DNA of 64,000 nucleotides from Watersipora subatra (taxonomy: Eukaryota > Bryozoa > Gymnolaemata > Cheilostomatida > Watersiporidae): contig NC_088711.1 in the NCBI RefSeq assembly GCF_963576615.1, forward strand, positions 7,620,869-7,684,868, read 5' to 3'. The position numbers and the translations under genes are program-made. Below the pieces are notes generated by a model. It worked only from the letters and a program-made list of their open reading frames with translations. It did no database searches and had not been told where the DNA came from. Positions within the stretch are counted from its first letter, which is position 1; each line of letters opens with the position of its first letter. Shown piece after piece: positions 34,938 to 47,227 of this stretch.

Positions 34938-36958
34938 TTAAAGATGTAGTTGCGTCAAAAAAGTCAATTTAATGAAATTAGGACCCATAAAAGGCTAAAA
35001 CATCAGCTACAATTTGATGCCATTTTTGTCTTTGTAGACCAACCCTGTCCAGAGATATATGCGTTTGAATGAGGCTCTCTTTTAAAAAGCTCACGTTCCA
35101 GCGGGTGCCTATTTCGTGACGTCACAAGCAAGGTATCTGAAACGAAACCACGAGCGATAAATATGAGGTCGCTTCGTTAGCCAATCATGAGTGCGAAATC
35201 TTTATATAGGCCGTAATAAATGTTATCACTCGTAAAACGCGTTGTCTGTGATCTCGAAGAATCTCATCGTTAGAGAATTCTCAACGTTACTGATTCAACG
35301 CGTTTCAACAATTACTAAATTATACATAGTTTTGTATAGCGACTGCGACTCAGAGTTATTTGAGCAACTTTTAGTAAAATATTGGAGTAGACAGCCTATG
35401 GCTGTTGACAGGCGTCAGCAGCGTTTCGCTGCAGAGGAAGACAGAATGGAGGTAAATTAACTTAGAGTCTTCTATACTTGAGTAAATATAATATTTTTAT
35501 AGTCATAAATACATTTACTAATTAATAAAATAATAATTCTTTGCTATCTCCAATCATCGTTTCATAGCTTATCTGCCGTTTTACCTAGCTTTAATATTTT
35601 TTTCGAATTTTCTTTGGTAAATTAGAGTCATGATTACCAATTATTTTCACTCGTAGGAAGCGAGTAAAATCGATTGATCATTGCAAATCTTTAATTTCCA
35701 GAACCAAAGCTTCGAATCGTTAGCTTGGCTTGCTTGTGCCTTTATTAAATGTTTATTCGTTTTTAAAATTACACTCGCAATCTATTTAACTCCTAATTTG
35801 GAAGCTGTCAATAGATACGCTTTAGAATGACATATCTATGAATGACATATATTTATTGCATTTTTTTTACTGATTACAGAATGTTTATGTCGTCCCACCA
35901 GCCGAAGAAGCTTTGTCAGTGTAGAAACTGCCATAAAGTGGAAAGAGAGACTTGAATGCGTGCTGCATAAGCCATGATGTTTTGTTTGAGTTTGTTGCAG
36001 TAGATGAATTTGTCTTATTGTATCAGCTAATACTATCTGAGTGGCCACGACTTGATGAATATTTTTAATAAAAGTTTTATGCCGAGATGAAAATAATTTT
36101 GCTTGTAAAAATTATATAATAAAATAATATTGTTGAAGATAATGCAAAACATGATTTGCAGAATATTGTAGTGAATTGGATATGGTATATGGATGTCCGC
36201 AGAACTGGAGAAGGTGAGTTCAAATCCAGTTTGCAGCAGACTTCTCATCCTTAACACTCTATCCCTGTCTATATTCTTTTCAAAGACGTGGCTTGCTTAT
36301 TTCACTTCGGTAGTATTCGGTAAGAATACTACTAGTAAGAAACTAGTACGTAGACGGTGTAGGCAATGATATACAGCCCTGCCCCAAAGATAGGCGACAG
36401 GCATAATGTGGGCGGGGCTTATAAGAGGCGGTATATCGTTAGTATAATGGGTAGCTGCTGATACAAAGACCGCGTTCTACATAGTGACTTGACAGAATTA
36501 CCGTAGACCAGTAGAATTGGTAGTCGGTACCCAAATGTTTACACAACATTTGGAGAAAGTGAGTAGAACAAATTTTCAATTTTCGTCATTTGAGGCCTTT
36601 GAAACATTCATAATAATGCATCTGTAGCAGGATTTAAAATTTTATTCTAGCCAACATGAGCAAATACAAAATAAGATATATGCCAATAGAGCCGCGTAAG
36701 ACTAGACTTTTATCGCAAATAGCCGATGTGAATACGAGAGATGGAGACAGGTTGCCTAACGCGTGACATCATTTTGGGCAAGTCTGGGCACGTTTTTGTG
36801 GCCTGAGCGTTTTTACGGCGATCAGATTTTTTCGGTTTTAATCTTCAAATATCTTGGCAATGCGATTGCCTAACACAACAAACAACATATCAACTGATAG
36901 AGAAAAAAAAATGCTTTCTTTTAAGATCAACTTAAATTTGACGCAACTACATCTTTAA
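34938..36958 (+). mobile_element. 2.0-kb TTAA-flanked element, copy 1
   Basis: Ends are TTAA-AGATGTAGTTGCGTCAAA and its inverse. Nearly identical to 47859-49918. Two coding-like exons survive: 35335-35453, which encodes ...FEQLLVKYWSRQPM... and ends at a GTAAAT donor, and one starting at 35880 after a TTACAG acceptor. The second exon has a Cys pattern (CQC-NC) that, after a one-base shift, runs into ECV. This weakly recalls the P2X7-type cytoplasmic Cys domain found in some transposon proteins. Stops and the missing start make this copy defective. A near-perfect box B (GAGTTCAAATCC) lies at about 36212-36224. Confidence 0.82.
36366..36434. mobile_element. Short CAATGATATACAG-family segment nested in copy 1
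   Basis: Begins CAATGATATACAGCCC, contains GTGGGCGGGGCTTA, and ends in an inverse-like GGTATATCGTTA. It aligns with the terminal repeat of the 817-bp element at 13646. The other 2-kb copy has the same segment in decayed form at about 49334-49400, so this insertion predates their duplication. Confidence 0.55.
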
Positions 36959-36959
36959 G

Positions 36960-38400
36960 GCAGCGAAAACTAGCACAGGCCAGACAAGCCATATGCTCGA
37001 GCACTAATCCGTTTTTGAGGACAGTTTTGATCGCAATCACATCTTGACGAGATATACATTATACACTATGAATCGACAGTTTTTTTTATTCATTTTCCGC
37101 TTAAGCGAGGATTATTATTATTGGCAAATATACATTATATCAAAGCCTGAAATAGGCCATTCCATTGTCAATATGACAATGACATTGGACATTGCATACA
37201 AAATTCACGATTGACACTCAAGAGAGGCTTTACACTAGTAATAGAAAAGAGGCTAGCACTTATACTACTGAGGAGTAAACATTGGTACCCAAACGAAGCA
37301 CGACAACTACTGAACTGAGAGTTAAATACACATATATTTAGGAGAAGACAATTACTCAATTAGTGTCAGAATTACAAATATCTAACAGATCATGCAAAAA
37401 TTTGCTAGATTAAATTGATGGTTGAGTATTTTAGAGAACATTTTCTTTATTTGGCAGAAAGAGCAGCTTAGCCAGTTCAAAATATTTATGTTTTACGTCA
37501 GAAGTTCAATCAAGAATTCTACCTTACACAAATATATATAGAACTACAAAAAAACTATTATATTTTACAAGTTTCATTCCATTGAACTTTAAATTTATAT
37601 TTCAAATAATTCTTTTATATAATTATATAATATACATTTTTTTATGTGACACTTTTCCAGAAATATCGATAGAACTCTAAATCACCACATTTTTGTGAGT
37701 AAAATAATATTCATGCTATTATCAGCTTTTGATTAATTAATGGTAGTGGCAAGTAGCAGGCCGGTAGTAATTTTTAGCTAACATTTTTAGCTAAGCAAAT
37801 TGCTAGCAAAATTATGCCTATCCCTTTAGCCATTATTTATTTGGAAATCTTTTAACAATTGTAACAGAAAATGCCTTAGTACAACTTAAATGATGTATTG
37901 AAATTGAAATGTTCAACTGCTTTCCCAGTCATCTTCTCGATTTAATTTAACAACTCTCAGTTCAACTGGAACAATTACTGCTTAGCGAAAGTCTAGAAAC
38001 TTTGGTAACAAATTTGTGCAATATTTAAGTCGGATAGTTAATGAAGTATGACTCGGTTTAGTCAAAATGAGATGAGCATAAAATGTTATGTGCAAGCTTT
38101 TTTGCAGTCTAGATCAAAAACCATTAACAGAACAACGAAATTGTTTCATTTTTCTGAAATTAAAAAATAAAAATTTGTTATATTAATGCGCTTCATTAGT
38201 TCAAAAACCATTGTTAAAACCATTGTTAATTTTTGTTAGTGCAACGTGCCGTAAAGGTTTCAGATAGGTGTGCTATGAACAACTACCTGATGAGTTATTT
38301 GTTTGTATCAGTTTTAATTTGTTTCTCACTATATTCGTCTCCTCTTTTTCCTGTTTTTTGCTGTTCTGGTCTTTGTTACTGCTTCATCCAGCTACTTTTC
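36960..38400. other. AT-rich stretch without genes
   Basis: No exon-like segment, transposon end or tandem array that I can support. Long runs of A/T and short frames only. Confidence 0.5.
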
Positions 38401-39310
38401 CCTCATAGTACTTGGCTGTCTTAGACAATTGCACAACAAGTGTCCTGTTTTTCCACAGCCATAACATGGGATGTCATCAGCAGATAGCGAGCTGAGTTGG
38501 AGCTGCTCATTTGGGCATTCCTAGCTCAGATGCCCCTTACCTCTGCAACCATAGCACAGTATTTGATAGTTATGCTTGTGAAAGTGCCCTGGTTTGCCGC
38601 AATTTTAACGCGTCTGCTTTCTGGGTCCCCATACTGCATCCAAATCCACACTTTATTGCAATTGTTCATGCAGCTGTCTCATATTGCATGCATGTTTCAT
38701 GAACTGGTTAAATTGATTGCATCCATTTAAAGAATCACGCTCTGCAAAATCTTGTTGCAGACTTCATTGATGATGACATGTACAATTAAATCAGCTTCCA
38801 AATTCTGTAGCCTGCGTGATGTCGCCAATGATGCTACTCTCTGAGTGAACGTACTGAGTTCCTGTCTTGACTGCTGTTTTGAGGTCAAGGACCGGTGCAG
38901 CAGCACAGTCTTATTCTTCCTTCGGGCAAAGTAGGCCTTGAATTCATCTGCTACTCTCTCATACCTCAGGTCATCTGTCTCCATTTTGAATTACTCAAAG
39001 ATTGTCATTTCGGCCTCTCTTATGTTGCGGACCAACGTCGTCACTTTTCTTTTGCTTATTTTTGCCTCCCTTGCATCCTCATCTGTTATCTTTACTTCAC
39101 AGCCAACTGCCAATGCTGGTATTGGCAGTGTTAAGCCTTGTGTTAAATCTGTTCCAGCTTTCCACCTTGTGGCTTTCTAATTTGGGTTCACTGATTTTAA
39201 TTTTTTCTGTCATCTCTACCTTTTTCTCTTTCCTTTTTGAAGCCCCAGTCAAGTAAATTCCCAAATCATCGTGCTGTTTCAGTCGAGCAATTGAACCTTT
39301 CACATTGTCT
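38400..39310 (-). pseudogene. Decayed gag-like gene with three zinc knuckles
   Basis: Reads leftward. A start-like ATG at about 39303 precedes a Lys/Glu-rich segment, then a capsid-like stretch at 38984-38730 (YERVADEFKAYF, then FTQRVASLATSRRL), then three CCHC knuckles at about 38605-38430: CGKPGHFHKHN, CYGCRGKGHLS-stop-EC and CYGCGKTGHLLCNC. Frame breaks and at least one in-frame stop make it non-functional. Best read as the gag of an LTR retrotransposon; no pol or LTR was found nearby. Confidence 0.7.
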
Positions 39311-39689
39311 GCTTGTGGCTTTTACCCATGAGATCGTGGAATATGCACGGAATAACATTTCGTCAAGGTACAAACCTGACTAGTTGTTTATAGCAATATC
39401 TGTTGTAGTAGTATTGGCAATCAATCTTCTCGGCCTTTAATTGTTCCAATGTCCGAGTCTCTTCTCATTTGTCAGTTATCTCTACACCCTCTCTATCTCT
39501 CATCCTCCAAGCATGCGTCACTTCAATAGCTCTCAGGCCAAATAAAGTCACAATCACACGCAAATACAAGCTCACTCTCATGAGACTCCCGCACTGTATT
39601 AATATGCCTATCCCATTAATGATCGCAAGTCAACTCTTCATAGTTGGATTTATTAGCATCAGGCCACGTCCCAGCAGTAATATTACCTG

Positions 39690-41340
39690 CTCCTACAAAT
39701 TAGGAATCTTTCATTTTTCGATGACCAATGTCAAGTTTCAACAGTGCCGACAGCCGACTATGCTGGACACTTCTGCTCAAAGTGATTCTTGCCTCCACAG
39801 GCTCTACAAGTCTTTCGATTGCAAGACATCGACCTCGCTTATGCTCAAAGTCATGTGTTCTGATCGTCTGTCTGCAATGGTGGATTCTCCCTCTGATTAA
39901 CATGATTGGTAGCAGCCACCCTCTTTGTGCTAGCCTTGTCCCCTTTTGCCATCAAATTGATCTGTTGCTCAGTCCCTTCCAATGCGCAGATCATTTCAAT
40001 AGCATTTGTCAGATTCTTCGTAATGTCACAAAGTAGTTTCTCTCTCATCTTTGCAGATCAGAGACCTGTCACCAAAGTCACACTTCACAGCTTGAAAGCA
40101 AATCCTTTTCACAGAAGATCCACAGGCTCGCCACCAGATTGAGTGATGTTCTCAGATGAAGCTCATTTTTCCTTAGATTACAATAATTCTAAAACATATC
40201 TAGAAAACCCTTGAGTACAACTTTACTTTTACCAGTCGGAGCCTCAATTTGAGAAAACACTTCATTTGCTTCATCCCCACCAATATTCAAAAACATTGCA
40301 ATCTGACTTCTTGCAGTAGCAGCACTTTCAGTGTGTTCAGAACCAGCCGGAAACTTCTTCAAACAAGGTCAATGGCCGTCAAGTAATTTTCAAATTTTTT
40401 TATATATAGTTCTTAAAGGTTGACTTGCAACAAAATTCACATTACAGTTATTTAGTATCAAAAGATTCACCATGTCTTACTCTGTTGTGTTGTAGATGCA
40501 AAATATGTGGGAATGTGATTACAAGCTCTTAAAAGCTCAAAAATGAACAGTTAATCGCAGCCACACGAGACCGCCGTAGTTTGGATTCTCTTTCCAAAAG
40601 GCTCAAATGGGACATAGTTGTACAAGATGGTTTCTGTTTACACTTTCATGCAACCTCATTTGTCGAAATATTTTCACAAATATATTTCACGCATTCAATA
40701 AAACCATGTCTATTGTTCTTACGCGTCTGTTTTATCGTCATTGTAATGCTGTCACTTTGAGCACTGATATCTCAAAGCCCACTGTAAAAATTTGTTTAAT
40801 TTTTTAACCCTTATCTCGAAGGAGTACATATCATTGTCTGATAATCATGACGAGCCTGTTGGTCAGTTGTGATAATGGAAAAGTGCTGCAGAAATTATTA
40901 GCAAAGTATTGGGTCACATGATAAGATTACGACTAGACGATTCGATCAAGCTCAAACAAAACTGTAAAGTAGCGAGCATCTATATCTGATACGGGGTCTT
41001 CGGTAAAACCCAAAGTGTTTGTCATAAACTAGTGCTACGAGAAGTTTTATATTGAGCTTTTTATTGTCTTTTCAATTCACGTGAGAACATTACGTGACAA
41101 AACAATAACCAAATGTAATGACAACGTCAGAGAAATAAACTGATTCCAATCTACGACGGTTTTTCGTTTTTGAGCTTTTAAGAGCTTGTAATCACATTTC
41201 CACATATTTTGCACCTACAACACAACAGAGTAAGACATGGTGAATTTTTTGATACCAACTAACTGTTATGTGAATTTTGTTGCGAGTCAACCTTTAAAAA
41301 AATTGCCATCAAAGCAGGGTTCAGAGGGCTGCTTCCAACG
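39690..41340 (-). pseudogene. Decayed Ty3/Gypsy-type gag, interrupted by a TTAA element
   Basis: On the minus strand from about 40400: FENYLTAIDL, then RSQIAMFLNIGGDEANEVF, later KDLLSSCEV in a shifted frame, the stretch 40048-39851 (NAIEMICALEG), and a CCHC knuckle, CRACGGKNHFEQKC, at 39823-39768. This is the order of a Gypsy gag. Several shifts and stops are present. The 885-bp element at 40413-41297 splits its 5' part. It is a different family from the gag at 38400-39310. Confidence 0.7.
40413..41297. mobile_element. 885-bp TTAA-flanked element with long inverted repeats, copy B
   Basis: Same length and ends as 7447-8331 but in opposite orientation, with terminal arms of about 190 bp bounded by TTAA. 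It is inserted in the gag remnant whose coding resumes on both sides. No transposase. Confidence 0.88.
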
Positions 41341-41700
41341 TTCCTTAGTAGCAAGCTACAGGCTAAAAACAGTAATATGAAACAAAAGCTAAACTAGAAA
41401 TAGATCTGAGTCGGTCAGAAAATCAACCCCTTCAGCTAGTGGTAAAACAGGTGTGGTGAGTCACTCATCACACTGCCACCATGTTACGTTTTAGTAGCAG
41501 TGGCTCACCTTAATTGTTAGTTGCTGTTAGAGTCTATCAGTGATAGTATTGAGCCATCTTCTATCAGCTTAGTAGTGTTAGGATCTGCAGTTGTCCTGTC
41601 GTTAGCTAGTAAAAGATTAACAAGAATTATCTGAGAGAACTTGGTATCATCATCGTCATCAAGGAGCTCTGAGTGTCATCAGGTCTTATCAATTTAAATA

Positions 41701-42951
41701 CAGTCATACTTCGACTTACGAGCCTAATGCGTTCCAAGACTGAGCTCGTATGTCAATTTACTTGTATGTTGGTGCAATTTATTTATATATAGAACAATTA
41801 AATATATATTGATTGGTTTCCATACTCTAGAAAAAACAAATAAAACACTCAAAACAAGATATTGTAACAGAAAGAACATGTTGGTTATTGTCCTAACTTA
41901 CCACATGCTTTCAAAAAGCAACAAATAAAAAATAATGCAAGGAAATGCGATAAATTAAAATGTAAAATTAAATACATACAATAGCAGCCAACGCTAGCAT
42001 TTGCCAGAGAGGGAGATATAAGTTATCCTTCATTACAACAGTTGACTTTGATAAATTTAGATTTTATCAAAGTCTTAAAAGACAAACTTAGAAGCAAATC
42101 TAAAAGCAAACTTTCATTTTTAACTTAATGTAATTAAAATTTCTTTGGCGCTCACGGTTAGAAGTTTCTCGCTGGTTAGCTAATTTTTCCTTTGTTTCGC
42201 TTTCACGACTAGCCGGCCGTTTTAAGATGAACCTATCTAAGGACGTTTGCCTTTGTCGCCCTTTCAACATGTTGCGATTAGGACGAACACAAGTGTCGTC
42301 ACAAAGGTTTAATGCACGACCACTAGCCAACTTGTCCGAATGTCTATTTTTATAGTTTTGATAGATAGCACCGGCCTTTTCAAAAAGCGTCGTTTCAGTT
42401 ACGCTGTCACCGGCCAATTGTTTATCTTTTATCCAATGCCTGAGCGGTCTCTCCATCAGCGGTTGTGAAGATCACTGCGCCGTTTAGAAACTATGGTTAG
42501 TCCTTTTGCGAGCTAAACGCCCTGAATATAATCCTTCTGTTTGATAATTGTGGATGCATTTCTGTCATATTACTGAGCTAGCTCAATCACACATACACAT
42601 TTCGCATATTTTTCAATAATTTTTTGTTTAATATCAATTGTTATCATTTGCTTTTTCTTTGCATTATTTCTCATTTTACTGGCAAACTTTCGGTCTATGC
42701 GCAGTACTTTTAATTCACATAATTCTGCACTGAAAAGTGCGCGCAAAAACACGGTACAAAAGTATAACCTAAGCAGTTGAAAAATACAGATTGATGCTGT
42801 TGTCATAAAACACCTCCGGCATACTTGGCAACTGACTCACGTGCTCGTATCTCAAACATGGCTCGTATGTTAGTGCTAAAACTTGTTTACAAGCTGGCTC
42901 GTATCTCAAGTTTTTCGTACGTTGGAGCACTCGTAAGTTGAAGTATTACTG
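41701..42951 (-). mobile_element. Tigger/pogo-like element, internal deletion derivative
   Basis: Inverted ends CAGTCATACTTCGACTTACG and CAGTAATACTTCAACTTACG with TA on both sides. Minus-strand coding fragments: a CENP-B-type helix-turn-helix start (KKKQMITIDIKQKIIEKYAK, about 42700-42567), then, after frame breaks, WIKDKQLAGDSV (42456 leftward) and a basic tail, RQRQTSLDRF. The catalytic DDE core is missing, so it is non-autonomous. Confidence 0.8.
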
Positions 42952-43229
42952 TAATTGATAGGCTTTGAAATAGTTAGATCATCGTAGCCTGGAAAGAAAG
43001 TGGAAAGAAATCACCAAAATGTAAGGCGCTGTGTCTCAACTAAAATCGAAAATACAACAAAAACTATCAAGCCATTTTATTTGAGTAAAACTTGAATTTA
43101 TTGATAAATGTAGACAATAGAATGTAATTTACCAAATTCCTTTACATATAGTTTTGATAAAACTGTAAGAGATAACTGGAACAATCAAATGTAACACTTG
43201 AAGAGGCAACATAAAAATTGAAATTTAGC

Positions 43230-43372
43230 TTCAACAAAGTTATTATACAGAACTGAGATCAAGCCTCAACAGAGACTTATACAGAATTGAAATCAAGCTT
43301 CAACAGAGATATTACACAGAATTGAAATCAAGCTTCAACAGAGATATTACACAGAATTGAAATCAATCATCA
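43230..43372. repeat. 35-bp minisatellite, four copies
   Basis: Unit gaaatcaagcttcaacagag followed by atattacacagaatt. The two central copies are identical and the outer ones diverged. Confidence 0.9.
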
Positions 43373-43454
43373 ACAGCAACATCATAATTATAGATCATTC
43401 TCAAAGAAGCTTGACTACGGATGGAGATACATAACCATGAATGCATACATATAC

Positions 43455-43770
43455 CCTACAAGCTGTGCCTTCCGGCGTTGCCCTGGTATTAAAAATCAGC
43501 TTATAAACAATGAGAAGTGATGAGATTTGCTTACCACTTGCTGGCTGGCAACTCTCCAGCAAGTGGCACGCCATTGCCAAGTGGCCTGGCATATTGCCAT
43601 TGGAAAATTCCACTAATCTAGTTAGTAAGTTTCAAATGCCGGTAGGCAATGACATTGCGACAGCATTGTTGCCTAGCTAGGCTATTCTAATAATAGCTAT
43701 AGCCGGAATGCAGACAGACATACAGCATACAGACATAAAACATACTTTGAGAAATATATATATAGATTAG
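43455..43770 (-). repeat. Dispersed repeat family R1, copy B
   Basis: Begins ctacaagctgtgccttccgg and ends in a TA-rich run. The inverse matches 47228-47560 in order: AT-rich run, TAGCTAT-rich block, GCC(T/G)ACCGGCATT, GGAATTTTCCA, GCCAGGC, GGCAACGCCGG, CACAGCT. Element class unknown; Helitron or a SINE tail are possible. Confidence 0.65.
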
Positions 43771-44109
43771 AAACAATCCCTACCGCCAGAGAACGTCAGA
43801 AACCGAGTAAACATTTCCTGTGTCAATATGACATCACCAATCATAGCATGACGACCACAAATGTAGCAAATTCTTTAATCCAGCTCTCCTTCATAGGATA
43901 ACTTTTGCAAGGTTTTTGTAAGAGTGAAGATATACAAGTACCTTCTTCACAGATTGTTGGTTGAAACAAGATGCGCTGAGTCCAGTCAGCTAGAAGTCTA
44001 TATATGTAAAAAGGTTTGATCTATATAGATAAATCTCAGTGTGTGTCCTTTTGCATTTCCATTTAATCTTGTGTTCAGTTTTATACTAATTTAAATCTAG
44101 CGATGAAAA

Positions 44110-44178
44110 ATCCACACGTTACTAGATATGATCTCAAGACCTCCAGATCTAGAGGCATTGAACTTAACCATTAAGCTA
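44110..44178 (-). mobile_element. tRNA-derived SINE-like segment
   Basis: On the minus strand: box A TAGCTTAATGG (44178-44168) and a box B region ggtcttgagatcatatc (44141-44125). Its upstream flank resembles that of the segment at 10213-10275. Confidence 0.45.
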
Positions 44179-44906
44179 CAAGAAATTCAATGCAGTCATT
44201 GGGCAAATAGTCATTACATTGGTTAAAATACTCACGCTTGCTTGGGGTTGATAACTAGCAACATTGACCGGCTACAATTGTTAGCTGGCCCATAACTCGA
44301 GTATTGTTTTAGCAAAGATTTTAGTAAAAATCTAGATTTTCATGTAAGTTACTCAAATTCATTGGGTAATTATTTACCAAATAAATTTGAGTATTATTAC
44401 TCAAAATTTCGAATAGCCATGCTACTGCGCATATGGGCCCTCGTTGCACCTTAGTTTCTTCTATCATCTTGTTATTTTCTTATTTAATGTAAACTCAAAC
44501 AAACAATTATTTTATTACTCGTGCAACGGTGGAAATTTGGCTAGTCTATCATAAATACAAGTTCTGTGACATTCTAGCTCGTCAAAATAGATCGTCACAT
44601 GAATTAAAAAACCAAAAATATGATAACTGCCAATTGTATAAAGTGTACCTAAAGACGATCAATACAGGCGATCAATCAGTGAAGGTGTTACAGCGTCGGT
44701 CGATCAATCTGAATGTCACAAGTTGGAATATCTTCGAACGCCATCTCTTATTCTAATACTAACCCCTGAATTGTGATTGCTGGCAAACAGGTAGAACCGC
44801 TTTTTATAGCAAAAATAAGGTTTTGTTTTGCGTTACTGTAGATGTATAAAATGAAGAAAACTCACAAGAGTGGGGTAAGGACAACCCCTACATCTAGTCA
44901 CTGCGC

Positions 44907-45235
44907 TGTAACCAACGCTACAACCTGCTGAATCAAACAGGAGGGAGCTGAAACCAACTCATTTATGCTCTGCTGAACCCAACAGAGTATGCTGAACCCA
45001 ACGCTGCCGACTGTACAACCTGCTGAAACCAACAGTAGGGAGCTGAACCCAACTCACTTGCGTTCTGCTGAAACCAACAGAGGGCGCAGAAACCAACGCT
45101 ACAACTTGCTGAATCCAACAGGAGGGAGCTGAAACCAACTCACTTGTGCTCTGCTGAACCCAACAGAGCGTGCTGAAACTAACGTTGTCAACGCTACAAC
45201 CTGCTGAACCCAACAGAAGTGAACACAACTCTTCT
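44907..45235. repeat. 86-95 bp higher-order minisatellite
   Basis: About 3.5 copies of a unit itself built from the 13-mer gctgaacccaaca and variants, so there is a short repeat inside a longer one. A minus-strand open frame across it (Ser/Val/Gln-rich) follows from the array. Confidence 0.85.
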
Positions 45236-45867
45236 AAGAACAATAACTCTTTAGTTATTCAATTGTTTCTATAATTTTCCAAGCGTGCTGCTAATCTGTA
45301 GTAATGCTTAGAATTAATATTTTTCCAAGTAATACAGTTTTATTATAACAGTAATATTAGGTGTCTATTTTAAGAACAAACCACAACTGAACTGCCTAAA
45401 AATTTGTGGCAGTATTTACATGTATATTACATAAGCGAATGGCCTGGAGATTGACAGTTATCATTCAAACCGACCAATCATATCATCTTGCTGACTTTCT
45501 AGAAATTTTCACATTCGAAACAATAAAAAATTATTGCTAGACAATGAGCCATTGCAGTGTAATAGTCTAAACACTAACAAAAAGCCCAGAAAATTATACA
45601 TGTACTGGATAGGGAACAGTAGTCGTAATAAAACAGTAAGACATATTTTGATAATGAAAAGGACTAATTACAAAATCTTATCTCGAGAAAACGTATGAAT
45701 AAAAACGGAAACAATATTATTTAAACAGCTGAAACTTAATCGGAACAGAAACTAGATCATTCTGACACATAACCATGAACATAAGAAAATTCTTCAAACG
45801 AGCGAACAATAAGAAATAAATTATAAAAGATTATTCGTTGCGTAAAAATCTTAATACATCGCGTCTG

Positions 45868-46191
45868 TTATCTTTTATAGGTCAACCACTGTCCCAGAAG
45901 TTCCTTCTCTATATATATATAAATTATATCTCCTAAGTCACTTTTTCTTTTGATCAGTCTATTATGCTTTTCTGTGTCGAGTGTCCGAAGCGCCTCGATG
46001 TGCCTGACGTCCATGGAAACGATAGCATCCAAATAGCTGAATGGAAGAGTGAGAGTGGATACATCAGGCGACTTACGGCAAAGCACTGGCGGCGGATATC
46101 CAGTTATACCATTAGAGCTAACACAAATTGTTGTAATTTTGGCCTCTGAAATATCAAACCTCTGAAAAAAAGCCTCTAACAGAATAACCAA
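45868..46191 (-). other. Unrecognised 107-codon open frame
   Basis: Runs from the ATG at 46191 to a stop at 45868. The middle (about residues 45-90) has the mixed composition of real protein, including LPFSYLDAIVSMD and EALRTLDTEKHNRLIKR. I recognise no family and see no introns, ribosome context or polyA signal. Could be a retro-copied or transposon-borne fragment. Confidence 0.2.
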
Positions 46192-46699
46192 TGAAAAGCC
46201 CAGAATGTGCCCTATTGACTCAATGTATACATGAGTACACAGTTCCCCTCATATTATGTTATACATTAACAAGGTTACATGGTATAATGTATGTACATGG
46301 TACATGATATCATTTCATCATGTATGCAACTAATGTGTATATGTAAATATGTACATAAAAGAAAATTCTATATTCCAAATGTGTAGCCAGAAGGAGTTTA
46401 ATCTCAAAATAACAAACCTGCATGTGTAGTAAAAAATGGAAGTTTAATCAAATAACATAATATATTTTGTGATTGACTAGAAGTAGAATGCTTTTTTGAT
46501 GATTATTAAATATAATTGCAGTCAGATATGAGATTGCAAAATATAGTTGATTTCATAGGTTATCTCGCTGTAACATTTAGTATAAATGTTCAAACATAGT
46601 CGCTATAACAAGTTTAGCATTTAAAAATTTTATATCAACTTTCACGTAGAAAAGTATCGATTAAATGCAATATGAAAGAATTATAAATATTTAAAGAAA

Positions 46700-46830
46700 A
46701 GAAAGTTAGAGTCTTTTGATGACATCTCGCATGGCCATTGAGCTCCTCTGCTTTGAGAAATCGGTGATAGGTATGGTTACCATTACTACTTCTATTTGAG
46801 CAACCTGGAGCAGAGCAGCTACTAAGCACT
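46700..46830 (-). pseudogene. THAP-type zinc-finger fragment
   Basis: Encodes CSAPGCSNRSSNGNHTYHRF on the minus strand, the start of a THAP C2CH finger (Cys-x2-4-Cys, then the His-Arg-Phe helix lead). The conserved Trp and the distal Cys/His pair are not present before the frame degrades. THAP domains occur in host factors and P-element-like transposases; an isolated piece in a transposon-rich stretch suggests the latter. Confidence 0.45.
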
Positions 46831-47227
46831 GCGATATTAGACAAAACAACCAACAATATTGTGACAGCATTATATTTACCAATCAATATGATTTATAATG
46901 TTATATCAAATAATTAAATTATCAATATTGCTACCAGTAGTACTTCAATTAGAAATTTTAAAATTAACATTTTGCATGTTGCATGCTTTTATAAACTATA
47001 AAGATGTATTATTTTTATATGATTTATTGTCATTGTGAAATATTTAATTTTAATATCATAGTCCTACATATATTCAAGCTTAATATTTATTAATTTAATA
47101 ATATAATACACATTGTACAATAAAATATAATTTAATCTAAATATAGTAAATGAAAATGTAATTGAATAAATTATCATAATTATTACACTGTGACTAACGC
47201 TAACTAAAATAAGACATGATAAAATAT

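Noticed and set aside
36033-36257. 74-codon minus frame, repeated at 48973-49188
   Set aside because: Conserved only because the two TTAA-element copies are near-identical; the frame is antisense to the element's own exon and pol III box.
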